Part shown: positions 39,305-48,549 of the stretch, piece by piece | How the letters are laid out: every line of letters begins with the position of its first letter | How positions within the stretch are numbered: position 1 is the first letter of the stretch | DNA from: an uncultured Cytophagales bacterium | Lineage (GTDB): Bacteria; Bacteroidota; Bacteroidia; Cytophagales; Cyclobacteriaceae | Length of the DNA: 64,000 nucleotides | Assembly (NCBI GenBank): GCA_913057175.1 | Contig: CAJXNP010000009.1 | Span: 234,751-298,750, forward strand | Reading direction: 5' to 3' | Notes under the pieces: generated by a model | Database searches by the model: none | Seen by the model: only the letters and a program-made list of their open reading frames with translations | What the model was told of the DNA's origin: nothing | Translations under genes and position numbers: made by a program

Positions 39305-40449
39305 CTACATGCTTGTTGTTTTCTTGTTAAGTTCAAATGTGGTTTTATCCAGTTGCTTTTTACTTAATACCTCCAAATTCTCAAAACTTGAACTCATCTC
39401 CAATACTTTGTTGACGGTAATTCTACTCAGAAGACGCAATATACTCCTTGGTAATATCCCTTCTAACCTGATTCTCCACTTCAGGTGTGTTCCTCCATTT
39501 AAAGGATCAAGCTCACCCGTTATTTTAGCATTCAACCATCCTTTTTATGCCTAACTGTGAAATAATGGAACGGGCGCCAATCTAGGATATGCTCAATAAA
39601 ACCTGAATTTGTGCAATGATTGTTTGCAGAAGATCCGGTTCGGCCATGAGGCCGGTCTTTGACTACCCAATTGGATTTGTTACCGGCATACCATTTATTT
39701 CGTTTTGTTGGATCGTTCAGCCAATCCCAGATAATAGGAGGAGGGGCAGTAAAGGTGTACTCAAGATTTACGTCGGCATCTTCCGGCTTTATGAAATCCT
39801 TTCGATTGGCAGAATATTCCTGATATTTTTCCTCAAAATTTATGCTTATGGTTTCTACCTCTCCAAAATGATCATACTTTTCCATTCCCTTGTAAATGTT
39901 TTCCGGACTTAATTCCATTTTGTTCAAACAGATATTAGAGAAAAGCACGTATCCGTTCCATCCGGTAGTCTCTTTTACACTATTTTTCAAAAGCCTATGT
40001 GCGAGATTCACACTGGAACCGAATGGTTTAAGCTTTCCGGTCATCTTTTGAAGGACATATTCTCCATAATGAACAATGAACTTCAGGTCGAGTGTTGTAA
40101 CTGTCTGGCATGCATTGCACGGACAGGTTATATTATGGGCCATTGTCCTTCTTTTGTCACGAAAATTTATATAGCAAGATTCGACAAGTTCCAGCAATAA
40201 CTCGCCACGTGAAATGTCATTTTCAGAAGCATATAGAAACAGTGCATCGCCCTCAACTTCTGCCAATTGCATGGTTGGGGTCAGTTCTTTTGTGAGGAAA
40301 CGTATGATTTGATTTAATACAAGCGGAGCATGGGCTAACTCGGTATTGGCCATAAATGCCGTGTATCCTGAAATATCGGCAAGAAGAAGGTAGCCTTTTT
40401 GTGGTTGTGCTTCCATGTTTCCATCCACACCTTGGTGTAATGCTTCCAT
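39305..40449 (-). pseudogene. DUF2652 (adenylyl-cyclase-like) + SRPBCC protein, frameshifted
   Basis: The first frame (39532-40449, 305 residues) has a DUF2652 domain related to class III cyclases (GYLLLADISGYTAFM, VEGDALFLYASEND, FIVHYGEYV, GSSVNLAHRLLKNSV) and then the start of an SRPBCC lipid-binding fold (EYTFTAPPPIIWDWLNDPTK). It stops after FHYFTVRHKKDG. The rest of the SRPBCC fold continues in another frame to 39305 (LNAKITGELDPLNGGTHLKW). One extra A in the A5 run at 39542-39546 would restore one frame of about 380 residues. This is either a real frameshift or a base-calling error. If annotated as one intact frame, the CDS is 39532-40449. Confidence 0.75.
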
Positions 40450-40623
40450 CCATTCAGGTATCCGATACCTAAAAAATGTTTAGCACTTCCTTAATTTAAT
40501 GAAAACCCGTATCCTTTTCAATAGGCGTGTTGAGGTGTTTACACGGATAAAAGGCAAATAGGATAGCCAGCGATAATTATTTGCACGGCCAAATTTAAAC
40601 ACAAAAACCTTTGCTATCATTAT

Positions 40624-41808
40624 TTAGAAATACTTACTGACTGCAAACCGCAGAAAACTATCATCTCGAATAAAATACAGGAATTCTTCCGGTGCAGATT
40701 TAGTAAAGAAACGGCCTTCAAGTTCTATGGTAAAAGTTTCCTTAAACCTCCGGCTTCCTTCGATACTATAAATTTTTGTTGGATAGTGTAAATCAAAGAT
40801 CGCTACTGCCAAAATCTCGCTATCACTGATGTCATTGAAGCCCAGGCGCATTCCCGTGAAAATATCATGCTGCAAACTGCCAATAGCCAGTTCATCCCTT
40901 CCGTCGTATAAGTATTCTCCCAAAATACCAATATCGAGTCCCTTGCCTCCAACATTACCAAAAGTATACTCAAACCCTGCTGCCATGGCATAAAAATTTT
41001 TGATGGAATTATTATTGTAGATCCCTTCGTATTTCCAAAGCATCATACCAGTTGTAGCCTGAAGATCCAATCCAACCTGGTGGATCAAGGGATAGAGAGG
41101 ATCGAAGGCCTGAATATCTTCGATCATGGGTTGGCGACTGTTGCCATAGAAATAGGAGAGCCCCACATCAAATGCCCCAATGTAATTAGACCATCGGAAG
41201 GCCACATCCGGGTGATATTTTCCGCTGTTACTTTCAAAAGGGAAATCGTCGCCCTCCAAAACGATTGGTGTTCTAAGTCTTCCTTCCTCACCGGGAAAGG
41301 TGATGGTTCGGAAGTAAGGCATAAAAAAAACATCGAAAATACCCAGTTTGTTAGCCAGGGAATAATGAACCATTGGTTGGCCCATCTTTGCTTCTCCATC
41401 AAAACTTTCAACTACATCAGTTTGGTTAATGATATTGACAATGTGGGCAGATTCGGTTACACCCCAATAGATTTCTTTTAAACCTACGGATATTTCATGC
41501 TGATTGAACACCCCCTGCCAATACAATTCCCTGATATCAAAATGAGTTCTATGATTGTCATGCTGATCAATGCGGCCAAAAAGTGTGGTTTTAAAAGAAT
41601 ATTTCCCTTCTTTCCATTCAACGGAATACTCGGGTTGAAAAGCAATGGAAATGTAATTCTGATGCTGTCCTTCGTATAATCCGGGTTTCAGGAATACCCG
41701 GTCTTCAATTTCTACTTCGGCTTTGAAATCGTGAAACGCCTTGTTTTGTCCATACCCGGAAGTCAACAGTATGGATAACATGGCTATTAAAATGAATATT
41801 CTTTTCAT
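40624..41808 (-). CDS. Predicted outer-membrane beta-barrel of the RND/LolA-like cluster
   Basis: A 394-residue protein with a signal peptide (SILLTSGYGQNKAF) and an extended pattern of amphipathic strands ending in FLRFAVSKYF, the aromatic end expected of outer-membrane barrels. It resembles DUF1302-type barrels in layout (FKAEVEIEDRVF, ELYWQGVFNQHEISVGLKEIYWG), though the family match is uncertain. It lies downstream of a LolA-like protein and an RND exporter on the same strand, as in the DUF1302/DUF1329/RND triads of other bacteria, so it is probably the outer-membrane part of that system. Confidence 0.72.
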   Translation of the reverse strand: MKRIFILIAMLSILLTSGYGQNKAFHDFKAEVEIEDRVFLKPGLYEGQHQNYISIAFQPEYSVEWKEGKYSFKTTLFGRIDQHDNHRTHFDIRELYWQGVFNQHEISVGLKEIYWGVTESAHIVNIINQTDVVESFDGEAKMGQPMVHYSLANKLGIFDVFFMPYFRTITFPGEEGRLRTPIVLEGDDFPFESNSGKYHPDVAFRWSNYIGAFDVGLSYFYGNSRQPMIEDIQAFDPLYPLIHQVGLDLQATTGMMLWKYEGIYNNNSIKNFYAMAAGFEYTFGNVGGKGLDIGILGEYLYDGRDELAIGSLQHDIFTGMRLGFNDISDSEILAVAIFDLHYPTKIYSIEGSRRFKETFTIELEGRFFTKSAPEEFLYFIRDDSFLRFAVSKYF

Positions 41809-41843
41809 GTTGGTTTAGCTTTTTATAAGGGAAAAAATTAACA

Positions 41844-41930
41844 GTCATCCTGAACTTGTTTCAGGATCGTTTTCCTAACGCACCGATACTGAAACGCCAA
41901 GGGATCACTATGAAACAAGTTCAAGATGAC
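41844..41930. repeat. REP-like inverted-repeat element
   Basis: A 20-base arm at 41844-41863 (GTCATCCTGAACTTGTTTCA) is matched in inverse orientation at 41911-41930 with 19 of 20 positions identical, leaving a 47-base loop. Each arm contains its own small dyad (CCTGAACTTGTTTCAGG). It sits in the gap between two genes of one transcription unit, so it may act as a processing or partial termination hairpin. Confidence 0.75.
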
Positions 41931-41936
41931 AATAAA

Positions 41937-42731
41937 CTATCTCCCGGCCCTCACAAGGCTGTTCTGAGAAAAATCCTGGTCCGTCAGTCCGGTCTTGAAT
42001 GCATAATCCTCGAATACCAACCTGGTCATTTTGCCCGTTTGATGGTTCGTCATGATCATTTCATCTGCACGCCAGTGTTTGTCCAGGTAGAGCTCATAAT
42101 TTTCATAGGTCAATGTTTTCAGCAAAGCATCTTTTCTGTCATAAAAATCGATCTTTTCAATCCGGTAGGCTTTGCTTTTGTTAAACCAGACGACTTGCCT
42201 GGTATACCCGGATTTTTCATCAACCGGATATCTCTCAACGATTTGCAACGTTTCCCCGTCTTTCACCTCATCTTTGATGTACTTGTAGGTGTACTTTTCA
42301 ACTTCCTGGGACGAGAGGTCTTCATAAGCAAATTCACTTCCCATAAATGGTCCCGATTTGTTATCGGACGATATCCTCTTAACTCTTTTCACAGCGGGTA
42401 AATAGAGCCACTGATCATCCGAGCCTTCTTTATGGGTAAAAGTCAGAGTGGAAGTCCCTTTTACATCTAGTGGACTGTTGAACACGATCAAAGACTTATC
42501 TCCGTCTTCAAGGAATTCCAGGGTATTGTTTTCGAGAAGCCGAATGCTTTCCTGTCCTTGTTTATTCGTCAGGATCATTTTCAGGGAGACTTCACTGCTT
42601 TCAAATCCCTGGTCGGCTTTATCTGCTAATTCAGCTATTTCAAGTCCTTTTTGCCCGTTGTCCTGAGCGAATGATTTGACATTGCTCAATACTCCGATTG
42701 TTAGTAAAACGATAATTAATAAATTTTTCAT
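41937..42731 (-). CDS. LolA-like outer-membrane lipoprotein-sorting family protein
   Basis: A 264-residue periplasmic protein with a signal peptide (IGVLSNVKSFAQDNG). It has the features of the LolA-like/DUF1329-related family: ESIRLLENNTLEFLEDGDKS, FNSPLDVKGTSTLTFTHK, DDQWLYLPAVKRVKRISSDN, GPFMGSEFAYEDLSSQEVE and KIDFYDRKDALLKTLTYENYE. These proteins have an incomplete barrel that can hold a lipid. Encoded between an RND exporter and a putative outer-membrane barrel, it is likely a periplasmic carrier for the exported molecule. The cargo is unknown. Confidence 0.87.
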   Translation of the reverse strand: MKNLLIIVLLTIGVLSNVKSFAQDNGQKGLEIAELADKADQGFESSEVSLKMILTNKQGQESIRLLENNTLEFLEDGDKSLIVFNSPLDVKGTSTLTFTHKEGSDDQWLYLPAVKRVKRISSDNKSGPFMGSEFAYEDLSSQEVEKYTYKYIKDEVKDGETLQIVERYPVDEKSGYTRQVVWFNKSKAYRIEKIDFYDRKDALLKTLTYENYELYLDKHWRADEMIMTNHQTGKMTRLVFEDYAFKTGLTDQDFSQNSLVRAGR

Positions 42732-42770
42732 GGTAATAGATTTTAACTGGTTTGTTATTGAATGATTTTT

Positions 42771-45158
42771 TTAAGCGGCTTTTGTTTTGAATTTCTGAAT
42801 GAAATTACCAAGCTGAGAAGGAATGGATTTTTCCTGGAATAGAATCAGCAAGGATGGCAACAATAGAAAATCCAGGATCAAAGCAATAGAAATGATCACA
42901 ATGGTAATCTTGGCCATACCGGAATTCATCCCAAAATCTGATTGTGCGATGATCAAAAAGCCCATGATCAGCACAAAAGTGGTAACGAGTAATGCTTGCC
43001 CAACAGTGGAGAATGCATAACGAACCGAATCTTCAGCCGAATAACCTAGACTTCGACGTGCCCTCAAATATTTGGTAAGAAAGTGGACGGTATCATCAAC
43101 AATGATCCCCATGGTCATACCGAAAACAATGCTGATACCGGTATTGATATATCCCACAGTCAATCCCCAAACTCCGATTCCCACGATAAGTGGTGTGATA
43201 TTCGGAATGAGGCTGATCAATCCATACCTAAAGCTTTTAATCGCAATTCCCAAAACCAAGCTGATTAATAGAATGGCCAGAGCTGTTCCTTTGATCATGC
43301 TTTTGATTTGTCTTTGAGTCAGATGGGCAAACATCATGGTTGAGCTGACACCGGCGGCATGCATGTATTCAGGAGTATGGGTTTTCAGCCAGTTTTGTGT
43401 CTCTTCTTCAAGTGCAAGCATTCTTTGTGTTGAAATGTTTTTGGTTGTGACAATCACCCTTGTCTCAGATTTATCCACGTTGATCTGATTATTCAGGTCA
43501 AGCCCAAAAGGAAGTGACATTTCATACAGCAAAAGGTATTGAGCGGCTTCTTCCCTGTCATCTGGTATTCTGTAGTATTCCAGGTTATCGCCATGCATGG
43601 ACTTGTTGACCTGTTTTGATACTTCAGTAAAGGAGTTGACATGAATCACTTCGTCATGTGAATAAAGCCAGTTTTCAAAATCCTGAAGCTTCTGCAGGTA
43701 TTCCGGATTATTGATGCCTCCTTCCTGACCGGAACCGATGGAATATTCTGTCGTGTAAATTCCTGTCAGATTTTCGCTGATGTAATCCGTATCTGTGCGA
43801 AATGCAATGTCTTTTGAGAAGTATTTGATGAATTCGTCATTCAACTCATTTCGGAAAATAAAGACCGATGAGACGAGTATAAAGGCAATACTTGACAGGA
43901 CAAGTGTATTTTTTCGGGCTATCACAAATTCAGCCATCCGCTCCATGTATGTAGGCTTATAGGAATGAATTTTAGATTGTTTTTTTATTCTTACCGGAAG
44001 GATCATTAATAGAGCTGGTAATGTGCTAACTGAAAATACAAATGCTGCTGTCATTCCGATGGAAGTCAGGTTTCCCAAATCACGGAAAGGAGGGGAGTCG
44101 CTAAAATTCATCGAAAGGAATCCAATCACGGTTGTCAGACTGGTAATAAACACAGGCAGGAAATTGATTTTCAGACTTTCAACCAGCGCTTCCTGCTTCG
44201 GTGTTCCTTTTTTTAATGATTGAACAAACGTCACCAGTATGTGGATGCTGTCCGCTACAGCAAGGGTCATGATGATATTCAGGAATGCTGAAGACGGTGG
44301 TGTTAGCTCAATGCCCAGCCAGCCTCCCAATCCCATTGCTGTAACAAGGGAAAACAAGATAATGACCAATGTGGCTATCGTGCCGCTGATTGTACGGGTA
44401 AACAGCAAGATTGTCAGCAGGATTACCAGGAACATTAATGGGGTCAGGGTTGACATATCATTGAATGCAGATTCCTGGAAGGCATTGTTCAGCATCACCA
44501 TTCCTGAGGAATATGTGTTGAGTTCAGGGTATTTGGCATGAAATTCATCAAGCATATTCCTGACATAGGCAACGACAATGTCATTTTCTTTCGGATCTCC
44601 GTTGTCCGGAAGCCTGACTGTGATGTTTACGGCAGTAAGGGTTCCTTCCTCGTTGATCAGACGATTCTTGATCCTGACATCAGTTGTTGCAATTACTTTA
44701 ATTTCAGCAATGTCATTGTTTGATAACTCATTTACCGGGCCCACCAGGTCATCAACATAGAGATCATCGTGAACCGCGTTGGTGTACTGGAAATTGGTGA
44801 TGGCATCTACCCGGGATGAGTGGGGCGTTTTCCATGAATCCTCAACCAGCTCTTTTACCGCTTGCAATGTCCTTTTTGTAAAGACGTTCTTATCCTCCGG
44901 TTCAATCACTATAAAAACATTGTCGTCTTTGGTGTACTTGTTTTGAAGTGCGTCATATGCCAATAACTGTGGATTTTCTTTACTGAAGAAGACATGGTAG
45001 TCACTGTTAAACCTGACAAATTGTGCGCCATAGCCAGCAGCTATGACAAGTAGAGTGGATGCAGCAAGTATCAACCATTTCCTCTTAATGACCAGATGAG
45101 CCCAGTTTTCGCCAATTTTTGCTCCACTGGATTTAATTTTTTTAAGATTATTTTTCAT
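42771..45158 (-). CDS. RND/MMPL-family membrane exporter
   Basis: A 795-residue inner-membrane protein with two MMPL/SSD halves: one N-terminal helix, a periplasmic domain (about 55-225), five helices, then the same pattern repeated with a second periplasmic domain (about 440-615). The intramembrane signatures ALAVADSIHILVTFVQ-like and MTMGIIVDDTVHFLTKYLRA are present, the latter carrying the proton-relay aspartates. No HlyD-type adaptor is encoded; instead a LolA-like carrier follows 39 bases on. This matches lipid- or hopanoid-transporting RND proteins rather than AcrB-type drug pumps. Confidence 0.9.
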   Translation of the reverse strand: MKNNLKKIKSSGAKIGENWAHLVIKRKWLILAASTLLVIAAGYGAQFVRFNSDYHVFFSKENPQLLAYDALQNKYTKDDNVFIVIEPEDKNVFTKRTLQAVKELVEDSWKTPHSSRVDAITNFQYTNAVHDDLYVDDLVGPVNELSNNDIAEIKVIATTDVRIKNRLINEEGTLTAVNITVRLPDNGDPKENDIVVAYVRNMLDEFHAKYPELNTYSSGMVMLNNAFQESAFNDMSTLTPLMFLVILLTILLFTRTISGTIATLVIILFSLVTAMGLGGWLGIELTPPSSAFLNIIMTLAVADSIHILVTFVQSLKKGTPKQEALVESLKINFLPVFITSLTTVIGFLSMNFSDSPPFRDLGNLTSIGMTAAFVFSVSTLPALLMILPVRIKKQSKIHSYKPTYMERMAEFVIARKNTLVLSSIAFILVSSVFIFRNELNDEFIKYFSKDIAFRTDTDYISENLTGIYTTEYSIGSGQEGGINNPEYLQKLQDFENWLYSHDEVIHVNSFTEVSKQVNKSMHGDNLEYYRIPDDREEAAQYLLLYEMSLPFGLDLNNQINVDKSETRVIVTTKNISTQRMLALEEETQNWLKTHTPEYMHAAGVSSTMMFAHLTQRQIKSMIKGTALAILLISLVLGIAIKSFRYGLISLIPNITPLIVGIGVWGLTVGYINTGISIVFGMTMGIIVDDTVHFLTKYLRARRSLGYSAEDSVRYAFSTVGQALLVTTFVLIMGFLIIAQSDFGMNSGMAKITIVIISIALILDFLLLPSLLILFQEKSIPSQLGNFIQKFKTKAA

Positions 45159-45205
45159 GTGTTGAATAGATTTGGTACGGAAGTTGTTAATTCAGTTTTA
45201 GGATA

Positions 45206-45286
45206 TTACGAAAATCGAAATATTTGTTTGACGTAACGAAATGAATTTACTTTGGTTTTAAAAAATTTCGAAAAAGGAAATATTTC
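45206..45286. promoter_or_regulatory. Direct repeats in the RND/MarR divergent promoter (candidate MarR operators)
   Basis: TTACGAAAATCGAAATATTTG (45206-45226, one base per position compared) recurs as a variant at 45266-45286, exactly 60 bases on, with 17 of 21 positions equal. Both contain GAAATATTT, and the second has the perfect palindrome GAAATATTTC (45277-45286). A TAnnTTTG-like box TATTTTTG lies at 45312-45319 toward marR. Position between a MarR gene and its divergent exporter genes suggests operator sites. Confidence 0.5.
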
Positions 45287-45369
45287 TTATTAGAATTATT
45301 TGCAGACTAGATATTTTTGTTTTGCGTTAATTCGATTTTAGTTGTATTTTGTACTAAAATTTGGAGAGT

Positions 45370-45846
45370 ATGAAGTCGAAGGAAGAAATGACACAGCAAT
45401 TCCTGGAAGTATTTGAATTCCTGATTGTCAAATTACAAGAGGTTGATCAGGCTTGCCTGCAACTCACGAAAAATGAAAACATCACCAAGCAGGAATTGTC
45501 CCTGATTGGTTTTATTGGTCGGACAGGAGAGGTCATCATGCGTGAAATTGCTGAATACCTGGAAGTTCCATATTCCACCGCGACAGGTATTATCGATAAG
45601 CTTACACAAAAAAAGCTACTTAAAAGAGTTAATTCCGAATCAGACCGCAGAACGGTGAAAGTTTGCCTGACTCCAAAAAAGGGAAAGGAATTATTTGAAA
45701 AATTTAGCGAATTGCGATATCAGCTAGGTGTCCGGTTATTAAAACTCCTGGACGAAAAAGACCTGGAAGATATGGATCGTATCATGAATAAGATGATCCA
45801 GCAAATTCCCAATAGAGTTTTAGGAGACATGGTGGAATTGGAGTGA
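45370..45846 (+). CDS. MarR-family transcriptional regulator
   Basis: Winged-helix repressor of about 158 residues. Helices flank the DNA-binding core (TKQELSLIGFIGRTGEVIMREIA, then YLEVPYSTATGIIDKLTQKK as recognition helix, then the wing LLKRVNSESDRRTVKVCLTPKG-like). The frame could start at a TTG at 45361, but the ATG at 45370 is preceded by GGAGAGT and is preferred. It is divergent from the RND/LolA-like/outer-membrane cluster and probably represses it in response to a lipophilic or phenolic ligand; the ligand is unknown. Confidence 0.9.
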   Translation: MKSKEEMTQQFLEVFEFLIVKLQEVDQACLQLTKNENITKQELSLIGFIGRTGEVIMREIAEYLEVPYSTATGIIDKLTQKKLLKRVNSESDRRTVKVCLTPKKGKELFEKFSELRYQLGVRLLKLLDEKDLEDMDRIMNKMIQQIPNRVLGDMVELE

Positions 45847-46006
45847 AATTAAGGTGGGGCTGCGGGTTTAGGACAACTTGTAACTCGTATCCCTGAATCT
45901 GCAAACCAATAGCCCCTTTTATCAAAAACAGGACGGAGTTTCTGTTTGATTTTTAGTATATTAGGTAATATCTGGTAAACATTTCTAACTTCAAAAGTTA
46001 CGCACC

Positions 46007-47125
46007 ATGAAAAAATCGAAATACACACTCTTCATCGTTGTCCTTGTAATGGCAATAGCCATCATGGCGATGACCTACAAAACGAATAGCATTAAGTCTA
46101 ACTTTACGATGGGCACACCGGAAGTCCAATCCATTAATGCGTTGGCATTCGGTCCCGAAGGCATTCTCTTTATCGGCGATTCAAAAAGTGCCATGATCTA
46201 TGCCCTGGATACAAAAGACATGGAAAAAGTAAGTGAGGCACAGGAAGTGGAAGTCACTAAATTTGATGAATTGGTTGCTACCTCCCTTGGCACTACTTCG
46301 GATAAGATTTCATTTCAGGACATGGTCGTTAATCCTGATTCAAAGAAGATCTATTTTGCTGTTCATACGGAAGATAATACACCACTTCTATTTCAACTAA
46401 ATAATGGGGAAATCCAGCCTGTTTCACTGGAAAAAGTAAGCTTTGCCCAAACAGAAATCAGTAACCCAGTCCCGGAGGATGCTCAGGATAAATGGGGTCG
46501 ATCACAACGCGTTATGACTATATCAGATCTTCAATATGATGATGGAAAAGTTTTAGTGAGTGGATTGTCAAATATGGAATTTGGTTCAACCTTCAGAAGC
46601 ATATCTTTTCCGTTTTCAGATGATCAGGAACATGCTACCCTGGAAATTTACCATGCTGCACATGGCCAATACGAAACCCATGCACCCATTCAGACATTTA
46701 CTACTGCTAAATTGAATGGAGAAAAATACATTATAGCCAGCTACACCTGCACGCCATTAGTATTGTTTCCCATGAACGAACTGAAAAGTGGCGCTCATGT
46801 AAAAGGTAGGACAGTAGGAGAGATGGGCAATCGAAATGCACCTCTGGACATGATTACGATGGAAAAAGAGGGTGAGTCATATCTTTTCATGGCGAATTCA
46901 AACCGACCGGTCATGAAAGTGAAATTTGATGACCTGGAATCTTATAAAGAATCCTTAACGGAACCAGTGTCAGAGAGATTTTCATCCGAAGGTGTTCCAT
47001 TTATTTCGTACCCCATGACGAATGTTCTGCAAATGGACAAGCTGGATGATAAGCAATTTGTCCTCCTTCAACGCAAAAACAACGGAGATCTCGACCTCTG
47101 GACAGCAAACGACAGATGGCTGTGA
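46007..47125 (+). CDS. Exported beta-propeller-like protein of unknown function
   Basis: A 372-residue protein with an N-terminal hydrophobic helix (YTLFIVVLVMAIAIMAM) that may be an anchor or uncleaved signal. Repeated strand motifs such as INALAFGPEGILFIGDSKSAMIYAL, FQDMVVNPDSKKIYFAV, ISDLQYDDGKVLVSGL and PLDMITMEKEGESYLFMAN are spaced like blades of a beta-propeller. SYTCTPLVLFP, followed by a Gly-rich strand, may be a functional loop. I do not recognise a named family. No partner is evident, though the molybdoenzyme set lies 1.4 kb on. Confidence 0.6.
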   Translation: MKKSKYTLFIVVLVMAIAIMAMTYKTNSIKSNFTMGTPEVQSINALAFGPEGILFIGDSKSAMIYALDTKDMEKVSEAQEVEVTKFDELVATSLGTTSDKISFQDMVVNPDSKKIYFAVHTEDNTPLLFQLNNGEIQPVSLEKVSFAQTEISNPVPEDAQDKWGRSQRVMTISDLQYDDGKVLVSGLSNMEFGSTFRSISFPFSDDQEHATLEIYHAAHGQYETHAPIQTFTTAKLNGEKYIIASYTCTPLVLFPMNELKSGAHVKGRTVGEMGNRNAPLDMITMEKEGESYLFMANSNRPVMKVKFDDLESYKESLTEPVSERFSSEGVPFISYPMTNVLQMDKLDDKQFVLLQRKNNGDLDLWTANDRWL

Positions 47126-47130
47126 TTTAG

Positions 47131-47182
47131 TTACTAAGTTATTTGGTTACTAAGTTATTTGGTTATTAAGTTATTGAGTTGG
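47131..47182. repeat. Short tandem repeat, 16-bp unit
   Basis: The unit TTACTAAGTTATTTGG occurs twice without change (47131-47146, 47147-47162), followed by a third, diverged copy (47163-47178) and TTGG. It lies just after the stop of the propeller-like gene. Confidence 0.85.
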
Positions 47183-47270
47183 TGGGGTGTTGATTGTGCG
47201 GGATTTAACATTGAAGTGCTTTTGAGTCCCTCCGCCCTCAGCTTTTTGCCCTAAGCAACATATCTGGAAA

Positions 47271-48344
47271 ATGGTAAAATCAGCAACATACGTACTAGTT
47301 GTATTGCTTTGTTTCTCTTGCACAAGGGACACCCCAAACCGGGTTTATTGGGATCACTTTCTCTTTGAGAATGGAAAATATACGGGCTTTAACATTCCCA
47401 ATTACGAATTGCCAAATGATTATAATCCAAAGCTGATAAAAATATATCTTTCTGAAAATCAGAGAAATGTATCAATATTTGGAAACATCAGTTTAACGGA
47501 TTCTTCCCTGATTTTTCGAACGCTGGCTCCACTGAGTTATGGAATGAGCTATAAGGTTACTTACCATGATATTTTAGTTAATGAGCTAAAGTTTGACCGG
47601 GATTTGGAACCATCAACGGAGTTGTTGGGTATCTATCCATCAGCTGATACCTTGCCAGAGAATCTGTTGAAATTCTATTTTCATTTTTCTCAGCCGATGA
47701 GCCAGACGCATTCTTTGGAAAAGCTGCTGGTGCTGTCCGATGAAGATACCATTCAGCCTTTTCTTGATCTTCCTAGTGAATTGTGGAACCTTGACAGGAC
47801 TGTATTGACATTATGGCTTGATCCGGGAAGGATCAAACGTGAACTTGTGCCTAATCGTGAATCGGGTAACCCATTGATCAAAGGCAAGTCCTATCGATTA
47901 ATTGTTCCACCATCCTGGAACGATGCACAGGGATTGCCATTGATCGAGGGTTATGAAAAAGCATTTTATGTGGATGAACGAGATGATGAGTTGCCGGTGC
48001 CTCAAAACTGGAAACTTATAATTCCAAAGGTGAATTCCATGGATCCACTACTGATTGATTTCCATGAACCCCTCGATTATTCATTGTTGCAGGAAAGTTT
48101 TGTGATCATTAACAGTGATAGCACAAAAATGGAAGGGGAATTTGAGTTAATGACCAATGAGAAATTACTAAAATTTAGTCCTTTAAATAATTGGAAAACA
48201 GGGGAATACAATATACTAATTAAAACAAAACTTGAAGATCTGTCAGGCAACAATCTCAACCGTCCTTTTGACAGGGATATGACCAAAGTGGAGGTAACAA
48301 ATGAATTGCCATTTGTTTCCCTTGGGTTTGAGATTGGTGATTAA
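47271..48344 (+). CDS. Predicted lipoprotein with Ig-like/Big_5-like repeats
   Basis: A 357-residue protein with a lipoprotein signal (LVVLLCFSCTRD, lipid Cys at about 17). Three beta-rich segments follow. The middle and last resemble Big_5/SbsA Ig-like modules (LLGIYPSADTLPENLLKFYFHFSQPMSQ; WKTGEYNILIKTKLEDLSGNNL), commonly found in cell-surface proteins. No enzymatic motif is visible. It converges with the molybdoenzyme operon, with an inverted-repeat element between them. Confidence 0.65.
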   Translation: MVKSATYVLVVLLCFSCTRDTPNRVYWDHFLFENGKYTGFNIPNYELPNDYNPKLIKIYLSENQRNVSIFGNISLTDSSLIFRTLAPLSYGMSYKVTYHDILVNELKFDRDLEPSTELLGIYPSADTLPENLLKFYFHFSQPMSQTHSLEKLLVLSDEDTIQPFLDLPSELWNLDRTVLTLWLDPGRIKRELVPNRESGNPLIKGKSYRLIVPPSWNDAQGLPLIEGYEKAFYVDERDDELPVPQNWKLIIPKVNSMDPLLIDFHEPLDYSLLQESFVIINSDSTKMEGEFELMTNEKLLKFSPLNNWKTGEYNILIKTKLEDLSGNNLNRPFDRDMTKVEVTNELPFVSLGFEIGD

Positions 48345-48376
48345 GTAAAATAATAGAAATTTAGAAAAGGAAGAAA

Positions 48377-48509
48377 ATTCCCGGCCTTGTGCCGGGATCT
48401 CAAGCAAATTTCAGAGATCTATTAAATATCAGAGAAATCAAAAAATACATTATCCTTTTAATGTACTTGACATGTTTCCTCCAAGGGATCCCGGCACAAG
48501 GCCGGGAAT
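48377..48509. repeat. REP-like element with perfect 23-bp terminal inverted repeats
   Basis: Arms 48377-48399 (starting ATTCCCGGCCTTGTGCCGGG) and 48487-48509 are perfect reverse complements over 23 bases; each arm is itself a CCCGG...CCGGG dyad. The core includes 48413-48433 (AGAGATCTATTAAA then ATCAGA with one base between), which matches 56030-56050 of the other element at 20 of 21 positions. It lies between convergent genes. Confidence 0.85.
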
Positions 48510-48549
48510 ATCTTCTCTTGTCGTTGTTTTAGGAATTCGAATAGTCCAA

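Noticed and set aside
39234..39554. Plus-strand frame of 106 codons after the response regulator gene
   Set aside because: It overlaps on the opposite strand the continuation of the SRPBCC domain of the frameshifted DUF2652 gene, which has real domain similarity; the plus frame has none.
43072..43317. Plus-strand frames inside the RND gene
   Set aside because: They are shadows of the RND coding strand, without a ribosome-binding site or domain.
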